Origin: Candidatus Accumulibacter affinis
Lineage (GTDB): Bacteria; Pseudomonadota; Gammaproteobacteria; Burkholderiales; Rhodocyclaceae
Direction: 5' to 3'
Length of the DNA stretch: 64,000 nucleotides
Assembly: GCA_016713625.1 (NCBI GenBank)
Contig: JADJOT010000011.1
Location: forward strand, 1-64,000
The position numbers were made by a program, and so were the translations under genes. The notes beneath the pieces are model-generated. The model was not told where the DNA came from, did no database searches, and saw only the letters and a program-made list of their open reading frames with translations. Below are positions 1 to 9,224 of the stretch, one piece after another; the first letter of the stretch is position 1; the number at the start of each line of letters is the position of its first letter.

Positions 1-110
1 GTCGAGATGTGGCGCGGTAGCATTAGGTCCGGGCTTGTCTGTTTCGCGTCCCTTTCGTCTGACGGTGCCCAAGTAGCCGGGCCATTGCCCCGTTCCACAT
101 CCCGCTCATC

Positions 111-143
111 GAACCGGACGTGCGGTTTTCCCGCATCCGGCTC
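111..143 (-). ncRNA. Group II intron domain V hairpin
   Basis: Read on the minus strand this 33-nt segment starts GAGCCGGATGCGGG and folds into the short two-part hairpin typical of domain V: a GAGCCG...CGGTTC lower stem, a two-base bulge region and a GAAA-type loop within GGGAAAACC. Domain V is the catalytic core of group II introns. Its position 130 nt after the end of the maturase frame is normal for this class and fixes the 3' part of the intron. Confidence 0.82.
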
Positions 144-272
144 TCGGACAAGACATCACGCTTTCGCCCACGGAAGGTCATGGGTCCGTGCCGGCAAATT
201 GACCAGCCCCAACTGTTCGTAGAGATACTGATCCGGGTAGCGCGCCAACCCCGTGCCGGAGACCTTGTGCTT

Positions 273-1483
273 TTATAACCACCGGCGGAGCCGTTGCGTG
301 ACGTGGGAGTTGATCGCCCGATAGGCCGGGCTGACTGGACCGAGGCAGAAGTAATTCGCCCAGCCGGTCAGTTTCCGGTTCAGCCGTCCCACGACAAACT
401 CGGCATCCAGGAGGGTTCGGCAACGGTCGGTTTCCCGAGTGATGCTTTCCACCAGCCGTTTGATGCTCTTCTCGAGGGGGCCGAGTGCCGATGTAGGCGC
501 GCCCGGTCTCGCGGCTGTAGCACCGCCCGAGGGTAACCCAGGGAAATCAAACCGCTCTTGCGGTATTTGACACTGGTGTGTCTTGTCGTCGTTCACCGTC
601 AGCTTCAGTTGCTCCATCATCCCCGCATCGCGTCCATGGCATCTTCTGCCCGGCCTTTGCAGCAGATGACGAAGTCGTCTGCGTAATTGACGATGTGCGC
701 CGACCAGCGACGGGCATACCCCAACCTCTTCCATCCGAGGATGAATCGCCGCATGTACAGATTCGACAGCAGCGGTGAAATCGGAGTCACCCTTGCAGGG
801 GGTGCCGCGTCCGGTGTCCCGGTTGGACGTCGTCCGCTTCCGGTGACCGTGTCCACCGTCCTCTTCCACTGGCGCTTCCAGCCATTGCTTGATGAGGTGC
901 AGAACGTGCCGATCCACGATCCGACGGGCGACGCTCTTCATCAGCTCAGGATGCGGAATGCGATCAAAATAGCCTGACAGATCCGCATCGATCACTTGCT
1001 GGTGTCCTGTATTCAGCAGACGATGAACCGCCTTTACCGCGTCCTGCGCTCCCCGCTCTGCCCGGTAGGCGTATTGCTCCGGTTGCAGGTCGGCTTCAAA
1101 GATAGGTTCCAGCACGAGCAGCGCCGCCGTTTGTACCACTCGGTCGGTGATCGTCGGTATGCCCAAGGGGCGCAGCTTGCCGTTCGGCTTCGGTATCCAG
1201 ACCCGTTTGACCGCTTCCGGTCGGTAGTCCTTCTGCTTCAGCCGTTCCGCCAGTTCCCCAAGCCAGCGTTCTTCTCCATACGCTTCGATGTCTTCAAAAC
1301 GCACTCCATCTACCCCGGCTGCTCCCTGGTTGGCTTGGCAGCTTCGGTAGGCATGATCGAGCACGTCCCGTCGATGAATCTTGTCGTGCCAGGAGGTAGA
1401 ACCGGTACCCGGGTTCTTCCTTCGCTTTGGCATGTCACGCCGTCCGCAGTTTCTGAACGTTGATCGGAGTTTGCAGGTTGCCC
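273..1483 (-). pseudogene. ltrA: Group II intron reverse transcriptase/maturase, frameshifted
   Basis: Minus-strand frame resembling LtrA-type reverse transcriptases. The N-terminal PINVQKL motif lies near 1445-1480. A stop and a frame change follow at about 1390-1440. The fingers/palm part (AGVDGVRFEDIE, WIPKPNGKLRPLGIPT, DADLSGYFDRI) is in one frame, the catalytic NYADDFVICC block lies in another frame (about 620-830), and the thumb/maturase part (LKLTVNDDKTH ... LTGWANYF) returns to the first frame. The two changes flanking YADD compensate each other: one extra base at about 826 and one missing base at about 620. All catalytic motifs survive, so either several recent indels or sequence errors explain the breakage. 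The product would copy and help splice the surrounding intron. Confidence 0.8.
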
Positions 1484-2079
1484 AATCTCCTAGCCCTTTC
1501 CGCTTCTTGCGTTGGTCTTGAACTGAGGCCCTTTCCTACATCGGCATTACCCGACTTCAACGGTACTACGGGCCTCTCCGCCACCCCACCTCGCCCGGCC
1601 TGTCCCTCGCGGGCGTCCGGTTGGTCTTGCGCTTGACCACGTGATGGGGCTTCCCCGTGTTGCCTCTGTCTTCCTCTTCCACACATGCCGTCACCACTAC
1701 CCCGGCGGAATCGCAGGCTGCCTTTCGTTCGCTTCACCTACGACAGCGGCCTTCCCCGTTGTAACGCCGGGTCGGCTTCCGCATCGCTCTTTCCGAGGCC
1801 TGCTCAGTGTTCATTCACATTACGGCCTGCATGCTCGCCAAGTTCCTTAAAGAACCCTCTACACTGGGGGCTTCAGCCGCTTTGTTGCCTTCACGACTGC
1901 TCCAGTTGCTACCGGTCGGAACGAAAGTTACCGGACGGGATTCGCACCCGCTGAAAGACAGCGCCTTGACACGGCGCACGTTACGCTACGCTAACCCGAC
2001 CTACGATCCTACGATCTGGCGCGCTTGGCCGACAGGCGTTGCGCCGCCGGCGGCCGCGCTGGCCCGCCGGCGACGGGTC

Positions 2080-2739
2080 TTACTTTGGCTGCGCGACGAC
2101 GCGCAGATAGGGCTTGAGGGTTTTCCAGCCGTCCGGATACTTGGCTTTGGCGGCTTCGTCGGAAACCGAGGTGGGGATGATCACGTCGTCGCCGGGGCGC
2201 CAGTTCACCGGCGTCGCGACGGTATGCTTGGCATTGAGCTGGATGGCGTCGAGCACGCGCAGCACTTCGTCGAAGTTGCGGCCGGCGCTCATCGGGTAGG
2301 TCAGCGTCAGCTTGATCTTCTTGTCGGGTCCGATGATGAACACCGAGCGCACCGTCGCGTTGTCCACTGCCGTGCGAGTGGCTGCCTGGCCACTGGCGTT
2401 GGGGTGGATCATGTCGTAGAGTTTGGCGACGACGAGGTCGGTGTCGCCGATCAGCGGATAATTCAGCGCTGTGCCCTGCGTCTCGGCGATGTCGCCGGCC
2501 CAGCGGTGGTGGTCGTCTACGCTGTCGATCGAGAGGCCGATGACCTTGGTGTTGCGCTTGTCGAATTCCGGCTTGAGGCGCGCGAGGTAGCCCAGTTCGG
2601 TGGTGCAGACGGGGGTGAAGTCCTTCGGGTGCGAGAACAGAATGACCCAGCTGTCAGCGATCCACTCGTGGAAGTGAATCGTTCCTTCGGTCGTCGGAGC
2701 GCTGAAATCCGGTGCTTCGTCGCCAATGTGCAGTCCCAT
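2080..2739 (-). CDS. 1-Cys peroxiredoxin (AhpC/TSA family, Prx6 type)
   Basis: 219 aa. It reduces hydrogen peroxide or organic peroxides in the cytoplasm through a peroxidatic cysteine. The motif DFTPVCTTEL sits near residues 40-50, preceded by WVILFSHPKD. The long C-terminal extension (PVNWRPGDDVIIP, TLKPYLRVV) is characteristic of the Prx6/1-Cys group, and no resolving cysteine is evident. I start at the ATG at 2739 because AGGAGAC lies just upstream; the longer in-frame start at 2790 has no such site and adds an unlikely leader. The gene is alone on its strand between the intron and the sulfur-metabolism gene. Family assignment is firm, the physiological reductant is unknown. Confidence 0.92.
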   Translation of the reverse strand: MGLHIGDEAPDFSAPTTEGTIHFHEWIADSWVILFSHPKDFTPVCTTELGYLARLKPEFDKRNTKVIGLSIDSVDDHHRWAGDIAETQGTALNYPLIGDTDLVVAKLYDMIHPNASGQAATRTAVDNATVRSVFIIGPDKKIKLTLTYPMSAGRNFDEVLRVLDAIQLNAKHTVATPVNWRPGDDVIIPTSVSDEAAKAKYPDGWKTLKPYLRVVAQPK

Positions 2740-2957
2740 GCTTGTCTCCTTGTTTGTGTATGGTGGGGGAATGCTGGAGGACAAGCGCATTGCGAGTTGC
2801 GCTTGCTGGCGTCACTCTATCGGCGTAGCCGTGGGTGGTCAAGGCCAATGCGAACGATTGGCAGTACGCGACCAGGGCGTTGAACAAGTTGCCAGCACGG
2901 TGATAGGCTTACCGTGCCGTTGATTTCCTTTGACCACATGACTCCTCGACGATCAGA

Positions 2958-3998
2958 TTACGCTTCGCGCCCCTGCGTGAGCGGGTAGCCGGCCGCACGC
3001 CAGGCCTGCATGCCGCCGTCGAGCGCCACCGTGTGCAGGAAGCCCATCTCGCGCAGGGTGGACGCGGCCAGCGTCGATACATAACCGAGTTCGCAGCAGG
3101 TCAGGATGCGTCGGGTGGGGTCGGGCAACTCCTGGTTGACGCGCAGTTCGAGCTGGCCGCGCGGCAGCAGGCGGGCGCCGGGAATGTGGCCGCCTTCGTA
3201 GGCGTCGCGCTCACGCACGTCGAGGACGATCAAGTCCTCGGCGGCGGCTTCGACGCGCGCCCGCAGTTCGGCGAGCGACATGAAGGGTACGCGCGCGGCG
3301 GCTTCGGCGAGCAGCTGCGCGACCGACTTGCCGCCGCTCATGTTGGTGCGCAGCGCTTCGGTGACATGCGTCGGCATCGACAGATTGAGGTTCTGCATCA
3401 TGTCGACGAAGGCGGCGCGGTCGCGCTTCTGCAGACGGGGGTTGCTGGCGATCTCCTGCCCGATCGTCGAGCTCTGACGGCCCTTGTAGTCGTGCGCCGG
3501 GAAGACCTTGAGCTCCGGGTCGAGGCGCAGGATGCGCTCGAACAGGCTGTCGTAGAGCGCCTGCGGGTCACCACTCGGCAAGTCGGTGCGGCCGGTGGCG
3601 CCGATCAGCAGGGTGTCGCCGGTGAACAGCCGGTCTTCGACCTGCAGGCACATCGAGTCGCGGGTGTGCCCAGGCGTATGGATCGCCCGTATGCGCAGCT
3701 TGCCGACGATGATCATCTCGCCATCGCCGATCGGCATGTCGACAAAGGGCGCCGGACTCGCGCGCTGCATCACCACCGGCACCGCCAGTTGGCGGGCGAG
3801 CTGCCGGGTCGCCGAGAAATGGTCGGCGTGCGTGTGCGTGTCGATCAGGTAGCGGAGGCGCAGGCCGTCGCGCGTGGCAAGTGCAAGATAGTGGTCGATC
3901 TGGCTGATTTCCGGGTCGATCAGCACTGCCGCGCTGGTTTCGCTGCAACCGAGCAGATACGACTGGCAACCGCCAGTGGCGACTTGTTCGAAGATCAT
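2958..3998 (-). CDS. Persulfide dioxygenase-rhodanese fusion protein
   Basis: 346 aa with two domains. Residues 1-230 form a metallo-beta-lactamase fold of the ETHE1/glyoxalase II kind: THTHADH near residue 55, HTPGH near 110, FTGDTLL near 127 and PAHDY near 165, which supply the mononuclear iron ligands. Residues 245-345 are a rhodanese domain (VLDVRERDAYEGGHIPGA, active loop CCELGYVS). Fusions of this type oxidise glutathione persulfide to sulfite and can pass sulfane sulfur through the rhodanese cysteine, so the role inferred is sulfide detoxification in the cytoplasm. The loop has CCELGYVS where CRxGxRS is more common, so sulfurtransferase specificity may differ. It is followed 20 nt later on the same strand by the dicarboxylate transporter. 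Confidence 0.88.
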   Translation of the reverse strand: MIFEQVATGGCQSYLLGCSETSAAVLIDPEISQIDHYLALATRDGLRLRYLIDTHTHADHFSATRQLARQLAVPVVMQRASPAPFVDMPIGDGEMIIVGKLRIRAIHTPGHTRDSMCLQVEDRLFTGDTLLIGATGRTDLPSGDPQALYDSLFERILRLDPELKVFPAHDYKGRQSSTIGQEIASNPRLQKRDRAAFVDMMQNLNLSMPTHVTEALRTNMSGGKSVAQLLAEAAARVPFMSLAELRARVEAAAEDLIVLDVRERDAYEGGHIPGARLLPRGQLELRVNQELPDPTRRILTCCELGYVSTLAASTLREMGFLHTVALDGGMQAWRAAGYPLTQGREA

Positions 3999-4018
3999 CT
4001 TGTTTTCCCCGTGCGAAG

Positions 4019-5357
4019 TTACACCAGCCCGCGCGCTGCCGCCAGGAGGTAGCCGACGAGACAGGACGTGCTGACGCCAATCAGGCCGGGCAGGATGAAG
4101 CTGTGGTTGATCAGATACTTGCCGATGTGGGTAGTGCCCGAGCGGTCGAACTGGATGGCCGCCAGGTCGCTCGGATAGGTCGGCAGGATGTAGTAGCCAT
4201 AGCAGGCGGCAGCGAAAGCGACGACGTAGCCGGGTTCGACGCCGATCGACAACGCCACCGGCACCAGCGCGCTGATCGCTGCCGCCTGCGAGTTAACGAA
4301 CTTGGAAACGATCAGCAGGGCCAGGGCGTAGGTCCACGGGTGTGTCTGGACGACGCCGGCGAGGGCATCCTTGATGATCGGCAGGTTGGCTTCGAAGACC
4401 GAATCGGCCATCCAGGCAACCCCGAAGACGGCCACCACGGCGATCATGCCGGCACGAAAAACCTCGGTCTTGCCGATCGCTGCCGGGTTGGTCTTGGTGA
4501 AGATGATGATGAAGGCGCCGGCCATCATCATGAACATCTGGATGGTCAGCACCATCGACAGCGGCTTGCCGCCGAACTCCGGGCGCAGCGCTTCGTCGGC
4601 GCCGAGGAAGGCCACGACGGCGATGGCGCCGACGAAGATCCACATCGCCGTCCACTGGCTGCGGTCGATCTTCTTGCCGAGCAGGGTGGTCGTCTCGCCA
4701 GACGACCTTGCGGTTTTCGGGGTCGGCGATGAACTTCTGGAAGTCCTCGTCCTGGTCGAGGTCCTTGCCGCGGAACCAGCTGAAGATGCCGATCATCAGC
4801 ACGCCGGCGAGCGTCGACGGGATGGTCACCGACAGCAGGGTGATGAAATCGATGATTGGCGCACCCGCCGGCGCCTTCGCCAGAAACGCCGCCAGCGACA
4901 CCACGGCCACCGAAACCGGGCTGGCGATGATGCCCATCTGGGCGCCGACCGACGACGCCGCCATCGGCCGCTCGGGGCGGATGCCGTTCTTGATGGCGAT
5001 GTCGTAGATGATCGGCAGCATGGTGTACACCACATGCCCGGTGCCGCAGAGCATGGTCAGGAAGGTGGTGACGAAGGGCGCCAGGATCGACACGTATTTC
5101 GGGTTGCGGCGCAACATCTTTTCGGCCAGGAGGAGCAGCACTTCGAGACCCCCCGAGGCCTGCAGCGTCGCCGAGGCGGCAACGACAGCGACAATCGTCA
5201 GCATCACATCGACCGGTGGTTTGCCCGGCGGCACGTGGAAGACGAAAACGAGCACCACGACGCCGATACCGCCCAGCAGTCCGAGGGCGACGCCGCCCTT
5301 GCGCGCGCCATAGAACAGGCAGACCAGAATCAGTAACAGTTCGAGAGTCAGTAACAT
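4019..5357 (-). pseudogene. dcuB: DcuA/DcuB-type C4-dicarboxylate transporter, one frameshift
   Basis: Polytopic inner-membrane protein of the anaerobic C4-dicarboxylate carrier family, which exchanges fumarate or aspartate for succinate. The N-terminal part (ARKGGVALGLLGGIGV, FVTTFLTMLCGTGHVVY) is in one frame down to about 4697. The rest (MWIFVGAIAVVAFLGADEA ... YYILPTYPSDLAAIQFDRSG) continues in another frame and ends at 4019. Joined, they give about 446 aa, the normal family length. The break lies inside a perfect hairpin, GGTCGTCT-CGCC-AGACGACC (4687-4706). AGGAG upstream supports the ATG at 5357. Either a one-base error at the hairpin or a real inactivating indel; all downstream signature motifs are intact, which favours error. 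Confidence 0.85.
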
Positions 5358-5641
5358 GATAGGCAAGCTCCTGCGTGTGTTTGCGTAGTGTAGGACATCC
5401 TGATTCGCCTTGTCTGCAGGATGGCAATTTTCTTGCAGAGATCGCCTTGACTTTCGCCAATTATCGCCTATGCTGAATATTGCGCCGCAGCATTTCTCTG
5501 CTTTAACGACTGTATTTCGCGATCGCAGCGGGCGTGCGCAAGAGTTGGCCGACTGCCGAACAGATCATCCGCTGGCCAGGTGCTCGAAGCAATGCGCGAA
5601 ATGCCGGACAGCGTACCGCGAACCGAACAGGGAGAACTACC

Positions 5642-7023
5642 ATGTCTTGGCAGGAACTGAAGAAGAGTAGAGCCCGCTCGTTGGCAAGCGTGGCGATTTG
5701 CACGCTGACCATTGGACACTACGCGGCGGCGGCGCCGCCATTGGAAGATGTCGTGGCAGGAGTCAACATCGACCGGGATCAGATCTCGGTCTCGGGTATT
5801 TCGTCGGGCGGGTTCATGGCGCACCAGTTTCATGTGGCGCACTCTGACCATATCATGGGTGCCGGCATCGTCGCGGGCGGGCCGTACTATTGTGCCAGAG
5901 GGAGCATTCTGGACGCCGTAACGAAGTGCAGCCAGTTCGTCGTGCTCGAATGCCAGAAGCTCGGGCTGGATGCCAAGTGGTACGGCAAGACGAACCTGGC
6001 ACCCAAGAACCCGAAGGAGGTCGAACGTGCAGCGCGGGCGTCCTTCGACGAAGCGAAGAAACAGGAAGCGGCCGGAAACGTCAACAAACTCGCCAACCTG
6101 AAGAACGACAAGGTCTACCTGATCAGCGGCGAGTATGACGCAATCGTTCCTCACACGGTCATGGACAGTGTTTTCCACTTTTACGTCGACGCCGACAAGG
6201 GCGGCGTGGACCAAGGCAACATCACCTACAACCGGACCTTTCCCGCCCGCCACACCATGATCAGGGACAGTTTTGACCGGCCTGCTGGCGACGTCGTGGG
6301 CTCCTGTGCCATCCCGCCCGCACCGTCGCCAGCGCTGGACAAGAACGCTTTCATCGACGATTGCGAGGCGGTAGCCAAACAGTACGCACGGCAGAGCAGC
6401 TGCATTTGTCCCGTAGCGGCGGCGGCCGCTGCCAACAAGGAAGCGGTCTGTCCCCGGCCAGCAAGCAGGCGACCTGCGCTGCCCTCAAGGACGTCGATCT
6501 CGCGGGTGCGATCCTCAAGCGCATCTACGGCGAGGAGGCGCTCAAGGCCGGACGCGTGCCGGTGGCGGAAAACGACGTGCAGGCGTTTGACCAGCGGCAG
6601 GTATTCAGCAAGTTCTCGGCCAAACCCTTTACCGCGCTGCAGGACGCATCGATGGCCAGAGAAGCCTACATCTTCGTCCCCAAGGCCTGCAAGGAAGGCC
6701 GGCAGTGCAAGTTGCACGTGGCCTTTCATGGCTGTTTGCAGGGTGGTGCAACCGACCAGCGGGTGGGCCACACCGGCAACCTGTTTGCCAAGTTTGCGGG
6801 ATACAATGAATGGGCGCAGGCGAACAACGTGATTGTTCTCTATCCGCAGATTCAGGCTCGGGCAACCGTTCCGCTCAATCCACAGGGATGCTGGGATTGG
6901 TGGGGGCAGGACTACACCCACGAGGGTTACCACACGATCAGCGGCAAGCAGGTCAAGGCCGTGGCCCAGATGATCAACATGCTCGCTGGCGGGCAGGCCT
7001 TGCTGAAGGTGCCGGCCGAGTGA
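5642..7023 (+). pseudogene. Poly(3-hydroxybutyrate) depolymerase (esterase), one frameshift
   Basis: Secreted-type esterase that cleaves PHB or its oligomers. Starts at the ATG at 5642 behind GGGAGA; residues 1-33 look like a signal peptide (hydrophobic stretch ending AAAAPP). The lipase box GISSGG is near residue 55, and the C-terminal half holds KLHVAFHGCLQGG, typical of the LpqC/PHB depolymerase family. The frame changes at about 6430-6462, between an alanine-rich stretch and SPASKQATCAALKD; the two parts join to about 460 aa, a normal length. It sits just upstream of a phasin and a patatin, an intelligible PHA-granule neighbourhood. Loss of function is possible but a one-base error is equally likely. 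Confidence 0.82.
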
Positions 7024-7122
7024 GTGCAAGGCGGCGGCGGGCAGGCTGGGTATGCCTGCCGCACGCCGGGCGGCGAAACAGCAGTTTTTTAGTAGTTCCA
7101 ATCGCAAACGGAGGACGAGAAA

Positions 7123-7605
7123 ATGACCGAACTTTCCAAACCACTGAGCGACTTGCTGAAGTCGATGGCCAGTATGGATGTGACCAAAGGCAGCGAACAG
7201 ATGCTTGGCTTCCTGGCCGGACTCAATATTCCGGGGGTCAACATGGACGCGCTGGTGGCCAGTCAGCGAGATAACATCGAGGCGCTGAGTGCCTCCAACC
7301 GCGCGGCGCTCGAAGGGGTCAAGGCGGTCGGAGAATGGCAGATGAAGATCCTCAAGGAAACGGCACAGGAGTTGACGGTCGCCCTGGGTGGGCTGACCAA
7401 GGTGGGCTCGCCGCAGCAGCTGGTCGCGGCAGAGGCCGACCTGGCCAAGAAGGCCTTCGAGACCGCGGTCAGCAAGATGCGGGAGCTCTCGGAGATCGTT
7501 ACCAAGGCGAATCAGCAGGCGACCAACGCCATCGTCAATCGCATCCCGGCGAGCCTGGAGGAAATCAAGGACGTGCTGAAGCTTCCACAGACGCCCGGAA
7601 GCTAA
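7123..7605 (+). CDS. phaP: Phasin family protein (PHA granule coat)
   Basis: 160 aa, helical, no signal peptide, with the phasin pattern MLGFLAGLNIPGVNMDALVAS and the recurring asparagine/alanine heptads (QRDNIEALSASNRAALEG). Phasins coat intracellular polyhydroxyalkanoate granules and control their number and size. A strong GGAGGACGAGAAA site precedes the ATG. The gene follows the PHB depolymerase by 99 nt and precedes the patatin-like gene by 21 nt, suggesting a granule-associated transcription unit. Family is clear; which of possibly several phasins this is cannot be told. Confidence 0.93.
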   Translation: MTELSKPLSDLLKSMASMDVTKGSEQMLGFLAGLNIPGVNMDALVASQRDNIEALSASNRAALEGVKAVGEWQMKILKETAQELTVALGGLTKVGSPQQLVAAEADLAKKAFETAVSKMRELSEIVTKANQQATNAIVNRIPASLEEIKDVLKLPQTPGS

Positions 7606-7626
7606 GCTTACTGGAAAGGGCAAACG

Positions 7627-8775
7627 ATGACCATCCATGATCAGAATCTGCAGGCCGCCCTCTCGCCAGTCAGCGAGGCGGGCGAAGGCAAACCCGAGGA
7701 AGGCATCGCGCTCTGCCTGTCGGGCGGCGGTTACCGGGCGATGGTGTTTCATCTCGGGGTGCTCTGGCGGCTCAACGAGCTCGGCTATTTGTCGCGGCTG
7801 CAACGCATCTCGAGTGTCTCGGGTGGCTCGATCACTGCCGCGATGCTCGGTCTGAAATGGGGTCGGCTGGCTTTTAGCAATGGTATTGCCGGCCGGCTGG
7901 TCAAAGAGGTGGTCGATCCGATCCGCGCTTTCGCGCACCAGACGGTCGATGTCAGCTCGGTACTGCAAGGCATCTTCCTGCCCGGGACGATCAGCGAGAA
8001 GGTCGCCAGAGCCTATCGCAAACACCTCTTCGGCGACGCCACGCTGCAGGATCTGCCCGACGATCCACCGCGTTTCGTGATCAACGCGACGAACGTGCAA
8101 ACCGGCGTCCTGTGGCGTTTCTCGAAGCCCTACATGCGCGACTACCAGGTCGGCGAGGTGAAGAATCCGACCGTCTCGCTGGCCGCGGCGGTGGCCGCGT
8201 CGTCAGCGTTTCCGCCGGTACTCTCGCCGGCCAGGCTCGAACTCGATCCCGCGAGCTTCAGTCCACCCGCCGGCGAGCCGCATCATCAGCCGCCCTATAC
8301 CACCGAGGTCTTCCTCTCCGACGGCGGGGTGTACGATAACCTCGGTCTGGAAACCGCCTGGAAGCGCTACCAGACGATCCTCGTCAGCGACGCCGGGCTG
8401 GCGATGTCGGCCGACCCCGACCCGGGGACCGACTGGGCAATGCACACCAAGCGGGTGCTCGACATGATCGACAATCAGGTGCGCGCGTTGCGCAAACGGC
8501 AGCTGGTCGCGGGCTTCCAGAGCGGCATTCGCCAGGGTGCGTACTGGAGCGTCGGTTCGGAGATCGCGACTTATGGCGTCGCACAGGCGCTGCCGTGCCC
8601 GGTCCAGCGGACGGCCGAGCTGGCGCGGGTGGCGACGCGGCTCGCCGACATGCCCGACGCGATGCAGGAGCGTTTGATCAACTGGGGCTACGCCATCTGC
8701 GACGCGGCGATGCGTCGCTGGGTCGATCCGACGCTGCCGGCGCCGTCTGGCTTTCCGTATCCGCGGGGTGTCTGA
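7627..8775 (+). CDS. Patatin-like phospholipase
   Basis: 382 aa. Patatin fold lipid acyl hydrolase with a Ser-Asp dyad: oxyanion hole LSGGGYRAM near residue 35, nucleophile elbow VSGGS near residue 64 and the catalytic aspartate in LSDGGVYDNLG near residue 235. Cytoplasmic or peripheral; no signal peptide. Being next to a phasin and a PHB depolymerase, it may act on granule lipids or short PHA chains, but that is inference from context. Length and motifs are complete, and a GGAAAGG-like site precedes the ATG by 7 nt. Confidence 0.9.
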   Translation: MTIHDQNLQAALSPVSEAGEGKPEEGIALCLSGGGYRAMVFHLGVLWRLNELGYLSRLQRISSVSGGSITAAMLGLKWGRLAFSNGIAGRLVKEVVDPIRAFAHQTVDVSSVLQGIFLPGTISEKVARAYRKHLFGDATLQDLPDDPPRFVINATNVQTGVLWRFSKPYMRDYQVGEVKNPTVSLAAAVAASSAFPPVLSPARLELDPASFSPPAGEPHHQPPYTTEVFLSDGGVYDNLGLETAWKRYQTILVSDAGLAMSADPDPGTDWAMHTKRVLDMIDNQVRALRKRQLVAGFQSGIRQGAYWSVGSEIATYGVAQALPCPVQRTAELARVATRLADMPDAMQERLINWGYAICDAAMRRWVDPTLPAPSGFPYPRGV

Positions 8776-9224
8776 GCGGGGAGTACGGCGATGAGCAGAT
8801 CGTTATAGCAGCGAAGCGCTGCCAAAGACGCGCGAGCAGCGCCGCGTCAATTTCACTGTCAGCGACCTTCGCGCATCCTGATCAGCCACGAAAACCGGGT
8901 GATCCAGACGCTGATCTTTTCGTCGCCGCTCGGTGCAGCCGCGGGTCGCTTCGCCCTCACGGTCGAGAACTGGCACGAATGGGAGAGTGCGGTCGCCGCC
9001 GACGCGCCTTCCTTGCTGCTGCCGTTGCCGCATTCGCAGGAGGACCCTGCGCATCCCAGCACATACCCTGTCTGGAGTCACGATTCCGGCATCGCCGGTC
9101 GTCGGGCGACGATCACGCCACGAGCGCTGCTCCGACCGGTAAATTTTCACCCTAGCGAACCCGAATCCGTTGGAAAATGTCGCCCGCCAGCTCGGCACCC
9201 GACGCTGGATGAGGGAGAAATGAC
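8776..9224 (+). other. 449-bp region without a convincing gene
   Basis: Between the patatin gene and the HPr-like gene. A plus-strand reading from GTG at 8899 gives a protein-like stretch (LIFSSPLGAAAGRFALTVENW) that runs on without a stop but has no ribosome site, no recognised domain and merges into the next gene's start region. It could be the remnant of a lost gene. I see no RNA gene or strong promoter. Confidence 0.4.

Larger units (their letters stand above)
60..1979 (-). mobile_element. Group II intron with degraded reverse transcriptase
   Basis: On the minus strand the element begins at about 1979 with GTGCGCC, matching the GUGYG 5' consensus of group II introns. It contains a reverse transcriptase/maturase reading frame and ends just downstream of a recognisable domain V at 111-143. 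The exact 3' splice point is not resolvable by eye; about 50-75 is my estimate. The intron RNA would self-splice and the encoded protein would support splicing and retrohoming into DNA. The protein is broken by stops and frameshifts as written, so mobility is doubtful unless these are base-calling errors. The 5' exon (above 1980) lies downstream of the peroxiredoxin gene stop, so the intron sits in an intergenic space. Confidence 0.8.

Noticed and set aside
1921..1979. tRNA-like segment GGGATTCGCACCC near the intron 5' end
   Set aside because: It lacks a cloverleaf and lies inside the group II intron domain I; no acceptor stem pairing.
3033..4052. Long plus-strand frame opposite the persulfide dioxygenase
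   Set aside because: Antisense to a gene with complete catalytic motifs; no ribosome site and no recognisable domain.
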